Assembly (NCBI RefSeq): GCF_000454545.1
Contig: NZ_CM002139.1
Location: forward strand, 763,471 to 827,470
From: Xanthomonas cassavae CFBP 4642
GTDB lineage: Bacteria > Pseudomonadota > Gammaproteobacteria > Xanthomonadales > Xanthomonadaceae
Direction of reading: 5' to 3'
DNA: 64,000 nucleotides
Within the stretch, counting starts at the first letter, position 1. The number at the start of each line of letters is the position of its first letter. The notes below the pieces were generated by a model, which saw only the letters and a list, made by a program, of their open reading frames with translations, was not told the DNA's origin and ran no database searches. Positions 1 to 10,207 of this stretch are shown in pieces. Both the position numbers and the translations under genes were made by a program.

Positions 1-716
1 CGTGCCGAAAACGGCAAAAAACCGGGGGTTTGAGCGCCCTCAGCGCGGCGGATGTGGCGTGTTTCGTTTTCCGGCTGCGTTGATCAGACCATCCTTAGGA
101 GACCGGAGTGTCATTCAAGAACGGGCGATCCTCATCCTCCCTTCTCCTAAACAAAGGGCCGCTGTCGGTGCAGCCTTCCACCAGTCGCAGAGCTCCAACG
201 TTCAATCGCGTCTCTCCGTTTCAGCCCGCCTGGCTCAGCGTATGCAGTATCCATCGTTCGCTGGCCGGGTCGGCGTCTCGGAAGGTGCGCGACATTGCTC
301 CCCAGACAATCCAGACGGCATGCGCCTGCGCAGCCTTGGGAATGTCGCAGGTGCAGTGACCGTCGTGCCGCAATTTCCGGTTCGAGCGAGTTATCCAATA
401 TGAAATCGGCTTTTCCGCCGCTATTTCGCGCGCCAACACAGGAAGAACGACGTCGCCGCGTCAGAGCAGAACGTATCCACTGAGCATGCGACATTTCCCC
501 GGCCTGAGCACCGGCATTGAATGTGTAGCGGTTGCATGTGCCGCGACTCTCGGACGTTGCGCCGAAGCTTGTGCACATCTTGTTCGGCGCGAGGTGCTCA
601 CTCGGAGTCAATCTGCCTAGGCTCGATTGCGGCCGATGATCGGGCGGGGCACCGGCTGGCCCGCCCGATCCGAATTGCACCTCAGCTAAGCGGTGCTTGG
701 AGACAACAAGCGGTGC
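1..716. other. No gene recognised (window start)
   Basis: Several short open frames run through this stretch on both strands, but none gives a protein I recognise, none has a convincing ribosome binding site, and they overlap one another. No tRNA or palindromic terminator was seen. It is probably intergenic or decayed DNA at the edge of an accessory region outside the window. Confidence 0.5.
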
Positions 717-1058
717 TTAGAGGCTATCGGGTGCCGGCGCCGTGGCGCGTGCGTGCTGCTTGCCGCGTGCATGCTCGATGGCGGTACGCAGCTTGCGGGC
801 GGCGCCGGTGACGGCCGAGGCGGTGGTTTCGGCGCTGTTGGTCGCTGCGATCGGCGGCAGGCCGGCGACATGGGCTTCAATACTGCAGGTTCGATCCGCT
901 GCGCCACCACGTTGGCCGTTCTCGTCGCGCAGATGCACCTCGATGCGGGTGATGTCGTTGACAAAGTGCGCCAACTGGGTGGTGCAGGTTTTCTCGACAT
1001 GCTGCACGACAGACGGGTCATGCGGCACGTGCTTGTCGGTCTGGATCTGGATCTGCAT
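717..1058 (-). CDS. HPF/RaiA-like ribosome-associated protein
   Basis: A 113-residue protein of the sigma-54 modulation / S30EA family. Members bind the 30S subunit and promote ribosome hibernation or block translation in stationary phase or stress. The family beta-alpha-beta-beta-beta-alpha pattern fits: it opens with alternating polar and hydrophobic residues (MQIQIQTDKHV), has a central strand IEVHLRDENG, and ends in a helix with a basic tail. The length matches short HPF-type members, not long HPF with an added C-terminal dimerisation domain. The start has GGAGA a few bases upstream. It stands alone, not next to rpoN or ptsN genes, so it is probably a paralogue of the main HPF. The family call is good; the exact role is inferred. 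Confidence 0.8.
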   Translation of the reverse strand: MQIQIQTDKHVPHDPSVVQHVEKTCTTQLAHFVNDITRIEVHLRDENGQRGGAADRTCSIEAHVAGLPPIAATNSAETTASAVTGAARKLRTAIEHARGKQHARATAPAPDSL

Positions 1059-1718
1059 AGCGTGTCTCCTTCGCGGTCATCCACTGCGTCTGCCGCAGCG
1101 GTAGCCCGATTCTGCGATAGCCCGGTGTTGCCGCAAGGTGACAAGGCGTCGCATGTTCATGCGCGGGTCGGCTGCGTAGCGGGAGGTGAAAGTGGCCCAC
1201 ACCACCTAGCGAGCAGCGTCAGGTGGTGTGGGCAGCGCACTCAGGTCGAAGTACGCGCCGGTGCCATGAGGATTCCGGGCAGCGGCCGCGCCCACCCGAG
1301 ATGCGCAGCAGGTTTGGCAATGGGTTCCGATGCCGCACGCGCTCCATGCCCTGGATGGGGCATGGCTTGCCTGGCACGGTAGCGCCCGTCATTGCCTCGG
1401 TAGCTCCCCGTTCCAGCCTCGAACCTCAGGGGCATGGCTACTGCGGCGGCCGTTGCTCAGATGCTGATGCGCAGCGAACGCACGGTGTGCGTCGGCATGC
1501 TTGTAACGACTCCTAGCAAGTGGACAGGGGGCCGAGCCGAGACATGGGCCTGGACCGTGAGTCGTCGTGTTGGCCGAACTACCTCGAAAGTTCCTGCGCA
1601 GTCAAACAGTGGCGAGCAGGCGGTATGGCGTGGGGAGCGCGCCCCCGGACCGCTGCGCTTGCGTCTGCATGAATCGTCGCCGCCGCAGGCCTCGGCCGGG
1701 CCTGGAGGGTAGATTAAG
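1059..1718. other. Intergenic stretch with a decayed repeat copy
   Basis: About 660 bases separate the HPF-like gene and the MscS-family gene, which diverge. The only structure recognised is a degenerate copy of the small dispersed repeat (about 1207-1314). The region must hold the promoters of both genes. No plausible small protein was seen. Confidence 0.5.
1207..1314 (+). repeat. Degenerate copy of a ~130-base MITE-like repeat
   Basis: The core TAGCGAGCAG-CGTCAGGTGG, followed by ATGAGGATTCCGGGCA and later GCGCAGCAGGTTT, matches the better preserved copies near 31.3 kb and 62.6 kb. The outer GCTAACA ends are missing, so this copy looks old. Confidence 0.6.
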
Positions 1719-4223
1719 ATGCCGGCACCGCGCGCCCGCGCGCCTGCCAGCTGCCTGCCTGTGTCCGCATTCCGCTTCGCTCCGTCTGCCCGTTCGAGCC
1801 TGTTGCTGCGTGTGGTGCTGTACTGCGGCCTTTGGCTGGTGTGCGCCGGTGGTGTGCTGGCCCAGGACGAAGTCACGCTGATGGAGACCGCGCAGACCCA
1901 GTTGGATGACGCGCAGAAGGTGCTGGACCAGGGCGAGGCCGGGCTGGACAAAGCCAATACCGACCTGCTGCGTGAGCAGACCGACCAGGTCATCGCGACG
2001 CAACGGCAAACCCAGGATCTGGCACGTCAGCTGGCTGCGCCGCTCAAGCAACTGAGCGTGCGCCTGGACGGCTTGGGAGTGGAGCAAAAGACCGACCCGG
2101 TGGATTTGAAAAAGCAGCGCAAGGCGCTGGCGGATGAAAAGAACAAGCTGGACGCGCAACTCAAGCGCGCCAATCTGCTCGCCTCCGAAGCGGGTGAGCT
2201 GGCCGAACGCCTGGAACACAAGCGCGCGCAGCTGTTCAATGTGCAGCTGTCCACGCGCGTTGCTTCGCCGTTATCGCCGGCGTTGTGGACCCGGATCGCC
2301 CAGCAGTGGCCGGACGACCGTGCGCGGCTGCAAGCCCTGAACGACGAGGCGGCCCAGGTCCTGCGTGCCGGCATTGCCGCAAATGGCGTCGGCGGGCTGG
2401 TGACCGGCGCGGTGAGCGCGCTGCTGCTGGCATTTCCGCTGCGCATCTTCCTGCGCCATCTCGGCCGACGTTATGCGGCATCGCGTGCGCCGGGCGGGCG
2501 GCTGCGACGCTCCGGACTGGCCTTGTGGTTTCTGCTGGTCGGCATCCTCAGTTTGGGCACGGCGGCCTGGGTGCTGGCCGAAAGCATGCGTGCGATCGCC
2601 GAGGTGCCGGCCGATCTGGATGAGTTGCTGGATGCGCTGGTCATCATCAGCTTCATCGCCGCCTTTGTCGGTTCGCTCAGCGCCAGCCTGTTGATGAAGC
2701 ATCAACCCAGCTGGCGGTTGTTCCCGCTGGATGACGCCACAGTCGATCGCTTGCGCGTGCATTGCCTGGCCACCGCCGCGGTGAGCTGGTGCAGTGGCAT
2801 GGCGAGCAAGGTCAACGAGGTGGCGCGCACCAGCAGCGCAGCGGCCACCGCCACCGATGCGGTGACGGCCCTGTTGTATGCCGGGCTGATCCTCTCGGCC
2901 CTTGCCGGGCTGAGCCTGTCGTTGCGCGCGCGCGCTGCCAGTGCCGGAGCGGCCGGCGCCGACAGCAGCGAGCCGCCGCCGGTGGTGTCGCGTGGCGGTG
3001 GGGTCATCGTGCTGATCCGCCTGCTGGGGCATGTGGCGGTGATCGTGTCGCTGCTGGCGGCCCTGTTTGGATATCTCAACCTGTCGTTGTTCATTGCGCG
3101 CCAGATCATCTGGATCACCCTGATCTGCAGTCTGCTTGGGCTGCTGGTAGTGTTCGCCGACGATCTGTCGACCTGGGTCTTCAAGCCCGAGGGTCGTTTC
3201 AGCAGGGCGCTTTCGCACGCGCTCAGCATCGGCAGCGGCCGCCTGGTGCAGCTGGGCCTGCTGATGTCGGCAGCGGCGCGCGTGCTGCTGGTGCTGCTGG
3301 CCATCGCCGTACTGCTGACGCCCTACGGCGGCAATATCAGCCTGATCACCGGTTGGGTGGAGAACATCACCCATGGCATCTCGATCAGCAAGGAACTGGT
3401 GATCACGCCCGGCGATGCGGTGCGGGCGCTCTGCGTGTTCCTGCTTGGCATGGGGCTGGTGCACGTGGTGCAGCAGTGGCTGCTCAACACCTATCTGCCC
3501 AAGACCGAGCTGGACGCGGGGGCGCGCAATTCGATCAGCACGGTGGCGCGCTATCTTGGCTGGCTGGTGGTCGTGGTGTGGGGGCTGACTGCGCTGGGCC
3601 TGGACCTGAAGCGGCTGGCGCTGGTGTTGAGCGCACTGTCGGTGGGTATTGGGTTTGGCCTGCAGGCGATCACGCAGAATTTCGTCTCCGGCCTGATCCT
3701 GCTCGCCGAGCGGCCGGTCAAGATCGGCGATTGGGTGCGGATCGGCGATCAGGAAGGCGATGTGCGCAGGATCAGCGTGCGCGCGACCGAGATCCAGGTG
3801 GGCGATCGTTCCACCCTGATCGTGCCCAACTCGGAGCTGATCACCAAAAGCGTGCGCAACATGACGCTCTCCAACCCAATGGGCCGCGTGCAACTGCAGT
3901 TCTCGGTGCCGCTGGAAGCCGATGCGGCCAAGGTGCGCGATATGCTGCTGACCTTGTTTGCCGAACATGCCAAGGTGCTGGCCGAGCCGGCGCCCTCGGT
4001 GTTCATCGATTCGCTGGCCGGCGGCCACATCAACTTCAACTCGTTCGCCTACGTGAGCAGCCCGCGCGACTCATACGGTGTGCGCAGCGAACTGTTCTTC
4101 GCGCTGTTGCAACGCATGGACGGTGCCGGCATTGCACTGCAATCACCGCAGGAAATCCGCTTCAGCCGTGCAGGCGCTGCCGTGGCGCGCGATGGCGGTG
4201 AGGAGACACCCGCACAGGGGTGA
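1719..4223 (+). CDS. MscS-family mechanosensitive channel, large form
   Basis: An 834-residue membrane protein. A basic N-terminus and hydrophobic stretch ending at ALAQD-like residues (about 25-49) suggest a cleaved signal peptide. A periplasmic helical/coiled-coil region follows (about 50-180, DUF3772-like), then about ten membrane segments. The C-terminal MscS core is at about 610-800: a pore helix rich in Gly and Ala (LSVGIGFGLQAITQNFVSG), then the beta domain with PVKIGDWVRIGDQEG and the VPNS turn. This is the layout of MscK/YbdG-type large channels that release solutes on hypo-osmotic shock. The ATG was chosen because GGAGGG lies about 10 bases upstream. It is not in an operon. Confidence 0.9.
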   Translation: MPAPRARAPASCLPVSAFRFAPSARSSLLLRVVLYCGLWLVCAGGVLAQDEVTLMETAQTQLDDAQKVLDQGEAGLDKANTDLLREQTDQVIATQRQTQDLARQLAAPLKQLSVRLDGLGVEQKTDPVDLKKQRKALADEKNKLDAQLKRANLLASEAGELAERLEHKRAQLFNVQLSTRVASPLSPALWTRIAQQWPDDRARLQALNDEAAQVLRAGIAANGVGGLVTGAVSALLLAFPLRIFLRHLGRRYAASRAPGGRLRRSGLALWFLLVGILSLGTAAWVLAESMRAIAEVPADLDELLDALVIISFIAAFVGSLSASLLMKHQPSWRLFPLDDATVDRLRVHCLATAAVSWCSGMASKVNEVARTSSAAATATDAVTALLYAGLILSALAGLSLSLRARAASAGAAGADSSEPPPVVSRGGGVIVLIRLLGHVAVIVSLLAALFGYLNLSLFIARQIIWITLICSLLGLLVVFADDLSTWVFKPEGRFSRALSHALSIGSGRLVQLGLLMSAAARVLLVLLAIAVLLTPYGGNISLITGWVENITHGISISKELVITPGDAVRALCVFLLGMGLVHVVQQWLLNTYLPKTELDAGARNSISTVARYLGWLVVVVWGLTALGLDLKRLALVLSALSVGIGFGLQAITQNFVSGLILLAERPVKIGDWVRIGDQEGDVRRISVRATEIQVGDRSTLIVPNSELITKSVRNMTLSNPMGRVQLQFSVPLEADAAKVRDMLLTLFAEHAKVLAEPAPSVFIDSLAGGHINFNSFAYVSSPRDSYGVRSELFFALLQRMDGAGIALQSPQEIRFSRAGAAVARDGGEETPAQG

Positions 4224-4481
4224 GTGGGCTTGTGCGTGCGCGCGCGCAGAGCGCGCGCGGCAAACAGCCCTTGCAAGAACGATGCGCTGGAGGCACTGCG
4301 TGAGGTGCGCGGCACCTGGCGCTTCACACAGCGCCTGCAAGTAGCAGAGGGTGGCCACTGGAACGTCGTGAGCCGTCTTCAGGTGGGGGGCGATGCGCAG
4401 GAGCGGGAGCGGACAAGGGGACCTTGCGGATCTCTAGCGGCTGCGCCCGCCTGGCCGTTGCGCAGTCGTCTGTTCGTCGCT

Positions 4482-6587
4482 CTAGGAGCGGTCCGCCACT
4501 GCCACGTCCTTGACCAGCGCCAGGTCGTCGACACTGACGTCTTCGGTGTAGTCCAGCCAGGCGCGGATTTCCAGATCGTCCACGGCATGCTCCAGGCCCA
4601 CCGGCATACGGATGCGCCCGGCGGCATCGGGTACCACCCATTGCTGCGCCAGCACCACCTTGCGTTCGGACGATACGGCTTCGACCCAGAACGCGCGGGT
4701 AGGCCGGCGCTTGGCGTAGACCTCGAGCATGTAGCGGCCGGCCTCGGTCTTGCGCGCAGTCTGGGTCAGCATGATCGGCTGGCGCACGCGCGGGCGCGGC
4801 CCCTGCGGAGTGACATCCAGCGGTGCATCCACCGCCACGCCGCGGGTGAGGTCCGGGTCGCGATACAGCTTCATGTGTTGGTCGCGGTCCACCACTAGCG
4901 CGCACCAGTCGCCGTCGGCCGACCCATCCTCGAACGCGGTACAGCGGTCCACATACGCCAGCGTGCCCTTGCTGTGGGTGCGGTCGAACTGGCGTGAAGT
5001 GTTTTCCAGGTACACCGTCTTCAGGTTGGTGTCTTCGTCGTATTCCAGCAGTACCGGCGGGCGGACCTGTTGCACGCCCACCACCACATCGCCATTGCCG
5101 TTGACGCGCAGCAGGCGCGTGCTCTGCCCGGTCCACAACGTGCGTGCGTAGGCCAGATAGCGGGGGTACTCCTTGCCGCTGTCACGGCTGGCCGCCACGC
5201 TGGCGCTGGGCGGCGCGTCGTTGGCGAGCAGCGAGCGGCCAAATCCCAAGGTGCGCATGCCCGGTTCCAGCAGCTGCAGCAACGTGGCGCCGGAATCGAG
5301 CGTGCTGCCTGCGTGGGTGACCACCTGTTGTGGCGCGATGCCGTTGCCGAGGAACAGCAGCAGATTTTCGCGCTTCTGCCTGGCGAGCGCCTCGCTGAGG
5401 TCGTTCGGCATGGCCAGGTGATCGGAGGCGATCACGATCACCGTGTTGCTGCCGTAGCGGCTGTTGCGGATGCGCGTGACCAGTTCGCCGATCAGCCGGT
5501 CGCTGCACTTGATTGCGTGCAACAGGCCGATATCGCCCAGCGGGCTATCATATGCCTGGCCTTTGCAGGCCAGCGGCAGATGGCCTGCCGGGTGATGGGT
5601 ATCCATGGTGAGCGTGGTCAGCATGAACGGCTGGCCGGCACGTGACAGCGTCTGGAAACTGTCCCAGGCATCGTCCAGCAGCACGTCGTCGTGCACGCCC
5701 CAGGCAGAGAAATGCTGGGGGGCTATGCCCTTGTCGTGGAAATAGTGCACGTCATTCACCACGTCGAAACCGTGGCTGGACAGAAAACCGCCCTTGCCGG
5801 CGAAGCTGGCGTCGGCACCGCCGACATAGTGATTGCGGTAGCCCTGATCCTTGAGATAGTCGCCCAGGCAACGCGCTTCGGGCAGGAACAGGCCCATGCG
5901 GTCCATGCTGTTTTCATCGCCCGGCGCGGTGGTGAGCGGTACGCCGCACATCGACGCCACCATGCCGGCGATGGTCCAGCCACTGCCTTCGGTGGAGGCG
6001 AGGTTGCGCACGTCCACGGCCTCGGTGGCAAGCGCGCGCAGGTTGGGCATCAATCCCGGAAACACCGCCTCGTCGAAGTAGGTGCGTTCCAGGCTCTCGG
6101 CGTAGATCCACACGATGTTCCGGCGCTTGTGCAGCGGTTGCTGCGGCACCTGGTATTCGGGCACGACGGTGGCATAGTCGACCGGGCGCAGCTGGTAGTA
6201 CAGCCGCTTGCCGTCGCGATATAGCGGGCTGACCGCCAGGCTGACGACCAACATCGCCATAAAGCCCGCGAACACCGCGCCACCGTGCGGCCGCTGGAAG
6301 CGGCGCACCTTCACCAGCAGCAGCGGACTGAGCGAGAGCAGCAGCATGCCGATAAACACGGCGATATAGCCTGAAAAGTCACTGATCCCGGCGCCATCCA
6401 TGTCGGCGCGCAGGTGATAAAGCGTGGCTGCGTTGATGCCGTCGCCACTGAGGCGGTCGATCAGGCCCCAGGCGCTGAGCAGCAGCAGAAACAGCGACAA
6501 CAGGCCGGCCTTGAGCCATGCCAGGCGCGGGGAGGCGACCAACAGCCACAACAACAGCAGCAACGAAACCAACAACATCCAATGCAT
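4482..6587 (-). CDS. opgB: Phosphoglycerol transferase I (OpgB/MdoB)
   Basis: A 701-residue inner-membrane enzyme of the alkaline-phosphatase superfamily that transfers phosphoglycerol from phosphatidylglycerol to membrane-derived periplasmic glucans. The first ~160 residues hold four membrane segments. The periplasmic sulfatase-like domain starts around NIVWIYAESLERTYFD, with the nucleophile Thr probably in ASTEGSGWT; metal-binding motifs include MDTHHPAG and IVIASDHLAMP. The size matches bacterial OpgB (about 700-760). I chose the internal ATG at 6587, directly before the first membrane segment, instead of the upstream in-frame start. A related LTA-synthase-type enzyme is the alternative. 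Osmoregulated glucans matter for virulence in related plant pathogens. Confidence 0.85.
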   Translation of the reverse strand: MHWMLLVSLLLLLWLLVASPRLAWLKAGLLSLFLLLLSAWGLIDRLSGDGINAATLYHLRADMDGAGISDFSGYIAVFIGMLLLSLSPLLLVKVRRFQRPHGGAVFAGFMAMLVVSLAVSPLYRDGKRLYYQLRPVDYATVVPEYQVPQQPLHKRRNIVWIYAESLERTYFDEAVFPGLMPNLRALATEAVDVRNLASTEGSGWTIAGMVASMCGVPLTTAPGDENSMDRMGLFLPEARCLGDYLKDQGYRNHYVGGADASFAGKGGFLSSHGFDVVNDVHYFHDKGIAPQHFSAWGVHDDVLLDDAWDSFQTLSRAGQPFMLTTLTMDTHHPAGHLPLACKGQAYDSPLGDIGLLHAIKCSDRLIGELVTRIRNSRYGSNTVIVIASDHLAMPNDLSEALARQKRENLLLFLGNGIAPQQVVTHAGSTLDSGATLLQLLEPGMRTLGFGRSLLANDAPPSASVAASRDSGKEYPRYLAYARTLWTGQSTRLLRVNGNGDVVVGVQQVRPPVLLEYDEDTNLKTVYLENTSRQFDRTHSKGTLAYVDRCTAFEDGSADGDWCALVVDRDQHMKLYRDPDLTRGVAVDAPLDVTPQGPRPRVRQPIMLTQTARKTEAGRYMLEVYAKRRPTRAFWVEAVSSERKVVLAQQWVVPDAAGRIRMPVGLEHAVDDLEIRAWLDYTEDVSVDDLALVKDVAVADRS

Positions 6588-7153
6588 GCGCAGCGTCCAT
6601 GGGGGAATGGTGCGAGCGCGTACCGGACGCCTGGCTCGCCATGTCCTGTGCGTCACCGCAATGTGACACCGGAACGACCGACTATGCCGCGCCGAAGCTG
6701 ACTGAAATGTTTGTTGAGGCCGAGATGGGCCGCCAGCGGCGCTGGTTGATGCGCGTACATAGGACGTGCGTTTGCTGTGTGTATTTCATCGTTGCTTGGC
6801 GGTCTGGAAGCACGCACACAGCGTGTAAGCGCGATGGTGCAGGCAATTGGAGTGGTCAGCAGCCTCGTAAGAGCGTGCGTGCAGCCGACTGCCATCGTAT
6901 GGCCGGCGATGGTGCGAGGACGCTTGGTGCTTTGGCGAAATTCTTAGTGCGTTGCGTTGCTCCGTACCCTCGCCCCAACCCCTCTTCCGGGGGTAGAGGT
7001 GCTTGCTGCAGGTGGCGACCGAGACGTTTGGTACACCCAGGCATCGCGTGTTTAACGACGGCAGTGCACTACACCCTTGCAGGTGACGCAGGCTCTGCAG
7101 CATGAGTAACGACGCCATGCAGCAGGATTCTTGCGCCGTGATCGAGCGCAGTG
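6588..7153. other. Intergenic stretch with a degenerate palindromic repeat
   Basis: About 565 bases lie between opgB and the UbiB-family gene. A decayed member of the ACCCTCGCCCCAACCCCTCT repeat type sits at about 6962-7004. No supported gene was seen. Confidence 0.45.
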
Positions 7154-8878
7154 CTAGCGGTGGCCGCGTTCCTCGCGCGCACGTACGCGGCGGTCGAACA
7201 GCAGCGCGCTGACCACGATGCCCAGGCCCAGCACCACGCCCAGCAGGAACAGCACCATTGCGATGGCGGGGTAGCCCCACAGTTTGAAGCCGGTGTCGAT
7301 GCGCATCATCTGCGCCGAGGCCATGATCAGCGCCGCAGTGACAATGCCGGCCGCGACGCGGTTGGCGATCTTCTGCAGGCTTTCCATCAGATGCGATTCT
7401 TCCAGCCCGGTGACGCGCATCTGCAGGCGGTTTTCCGCCGCCAACGACAGGATCTCGGACATGCGCCGCGGCCCTTCGCGCACCAGGTGCTGCAGTTCCA
7501 TCGCCTCGCTGGCCAGGTTGGCGGCGGACATGGATTTCTTCAGGCGTGCGCGCATCACGTGCTGCAGATGGCGTTCGACGATGCGGCGGGTGTCCAGGGT
7601 CGGCGACAGGGCGCGGCACACGCCCTCCAGGTTCAGTAGTGTCTTGCCGAGCAGGCTCAGCTCCGGTGGCGTGCGCAGCCCGGTGGAGGTGGCGATACGC
7701 ACCAGATCCAACACCACGCGGCCTTCGGAGGTGGCGTCGTGCGCGGCGTAGCGCGCAATCATCTGCCCGGTTTCGCGCTGGTAGCGGTCCTCGTCGTAAT
7801 CCTCCAGCCGCGTGCTGAGCGCAATGGTCTCTTCGGCCACCTCTTCGCCACGGCCGTCGACCGCGGCAAACAGCAGCTTGAGCAGGCGTTCGCGCAGGCG
7901 CGGCGGCACGTGCGCCACCATGCCCAGATCGAAGATGGCCAGATGCCCATCCGCCAGCACCCGCAGGTTGCCAGGGTGCGGGTCGGCATGGATTTCGCCG
8001 TGCACGAACATCTGGTCCAGGTAGCCCTTGACCAGTTCGGCGGCCAGATCGTCCATCGGCTGCTCGGTGCGGCGCAGGCCGGAGATCTTGTCCACGCGCA
8101 CGCCTTCGGCCAGCTGCATGGTCAGCACGCGACGGCTGCTCAGATCCCAGATCGGTTGCGGCACCCATAGCAGCGGAAACGGCTTGAGATGCTTGCCGAA
8201 GCGCACCAGGGTTTCGGCCTCGTCCTGGTAGTTGAGTTCGGCGCGCAGGGTCTTGCCGAATTCGCCCAGCCAATCGGCAAAGCGCACCCGGCGGCCGATG
8301 CCGGTCAGGCGGTCGGCGGCGGTGGCGAAGCTCTTGAGCACATCCAGGTCCGAACGCACCTGCGCAGCCACCTCAGGCTTTTGCACCTTGATCGCCACTG
8401 GCGTGCCATCGCGCAGGGCGGCACGGTGCACTTGCGCCAGCGATGCGCAGCCCAGCGGCACCGGATCGAAATGCGAAAACGCCTTGTTGACCGAAACACC
8501 TAGCTCGTCCTCGATGATCTGGCGGATGCGCTCCACCGGCACCGAGCTGGTGTTCTCCTGCATGCGCTCCAGCGCGGTAGCGAACTCCGGCGGCACGATG
8601 TCCGGCCGGGTGGACAGCATCTGGCCCAGCTTGACGAAGGTGGGGCCCAGCGCCTCCAGGTCGGAGACGAATTGGTCCGGCGTGCCTTCGGCAGGCACTT
8701 CGTATTCGTTGATGGCCGCCGGATCCAGGTTCATGCCGGCAAATACGCCCGACCCGCGATACCGCAACAGCAGGCGCAGGATCTGCGTGCGCCGGCTCAT
8801 GCCACCCACCACGGCGTGGTCGGCCGGGTGCGCGGCCGGGGCCGTGGCGCGGTGTGGATCGTTGGGACTCAAGGCCAT
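7154..8878 (-). CDS. ABC1/UbiB (AarF)-family atypical kinase-like protein
   Basis: A 574-residue protein of the ABC1/ADCK/UbiB family, related to ubiquinone biosynthesis and membrane lipid homeostasis. The diagnostic KxGQ motif is present (FVKLGQMLSTRPD, about residue 82), followed by the Ala-rich loop SLAQVH, the lysine AIKVQKPE, the catalytic motif HADPHPGN, and the DLG (IFDLGM) that replaces the usual DFG. Two hydrophobic helices at the C-terminus (about 515-560) would anchor it to the membrane, as in E. coli UbiB. No ubiE or ubiJ gene is adjacent, so this may be a paralogue and not the dedicated ubiquinone gene; I therefore give no symbol. Confidence 0.88.
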   Translation of the reverse strand: MALSPNDPHRATAPAAHPADHAVVGGMSRRTQILRLLLRYRGSGVFAGMNLDPAAINEYEVPAEGTPDQFVSDLEALGPTFVKLGQMLSTRPDIVPPEFATALERMQENTSSVPVERIRQIIEDELGVSVNKAFSHFDPVPLGCASLAQVHRAALRDGTPVAIKVQKPEVAAQVRSDLDVLKSFATAADRLTGIGRRVRFADWLGEFGKTLRAELNYQDEAETLVRFGKHLKPFPLLWVPQPIWDLSSRRVLTMQLAEGVRVDKISGLRRTEQPMDDLAAELVKGYLDQMFVHGEIHADPHPGNLRVLADGHLAIFDLGMVAHVPPRLRERLLKLLFAAVDGRGEEVAEETIALSTRLEDYDEDRYQRETGQMIARYAAHDATSEGRVVLDLVRIATSTGLRTPPELSLLGKTLLNLEGVCRALSPTLDTRRIVERHLQHVMRARLKKSMSAANLASEAMELQHLVREGPRRMSEILSLAAENRLQMRVTGLEESHLMESLQKIANRVAAGIVTAALIMASAQMMRIDTGFKLWGYPAIAMVLFLLGVVLGLGIVVSALLFDRRVRAREERGHR

Positions 8879-9111
8879 CTCCGGGCGTCGTGCATAGCGG
8901 CGAGTGTGGCCAGCGCCGGGTCGTCAGGTGGTGAATCCGGACGCATCGCGCGGGTGCTTGCGAGCGCGGCAGCACGCGCTGGACACGGCGGCGAGGCAGT
9001 GCCTTCCATCGCTCGCGCATCGGCGCCCAATCCACCTGCAATGGCCTGCCATCACCCTGCGCGGGCGCCGGATCGGCCAGAATCCCCGGCCACCCACGAA
9101 GGACCTTGCGC

Positions 9112-10053
<942 letters not shown>

Positions 10054-10207
10054 CGCCGTACCGCGGCGGGCCTTGGGAGCCCCCTGGCCGCCGCACGGAA
10101 GCGGTTGGCCGTGGTGGGGCCCGGCGGCAACCGAAGGACCTGCGGCGCCTCTGCGTCGTGCGCCGATACCCGGTCTGGCCGGTCGATGCGGCAGGCCGCG
10201 TTCGCGG

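Noticed and set aside
257..281. Possible PIP box (TTCGC-N15-TTCGB)
   Set aside because: TTCGC is present at 257-261, but the second half reads CTCGG, and no plausible gene follows at the right distance.
2271..4028. 585-codon minus-strand frame opposite the MscS gene
   Set aside because: Gln/His/Arg-rich sequence without domains, entirely within a clear channel gene.
4236..4262. GCGCGCGC hairpin after the MscS gene
   Set aside because: Alternating GC can pair with itself, but there is no T-run and the pairing is ambiguous; not called as a terminator.
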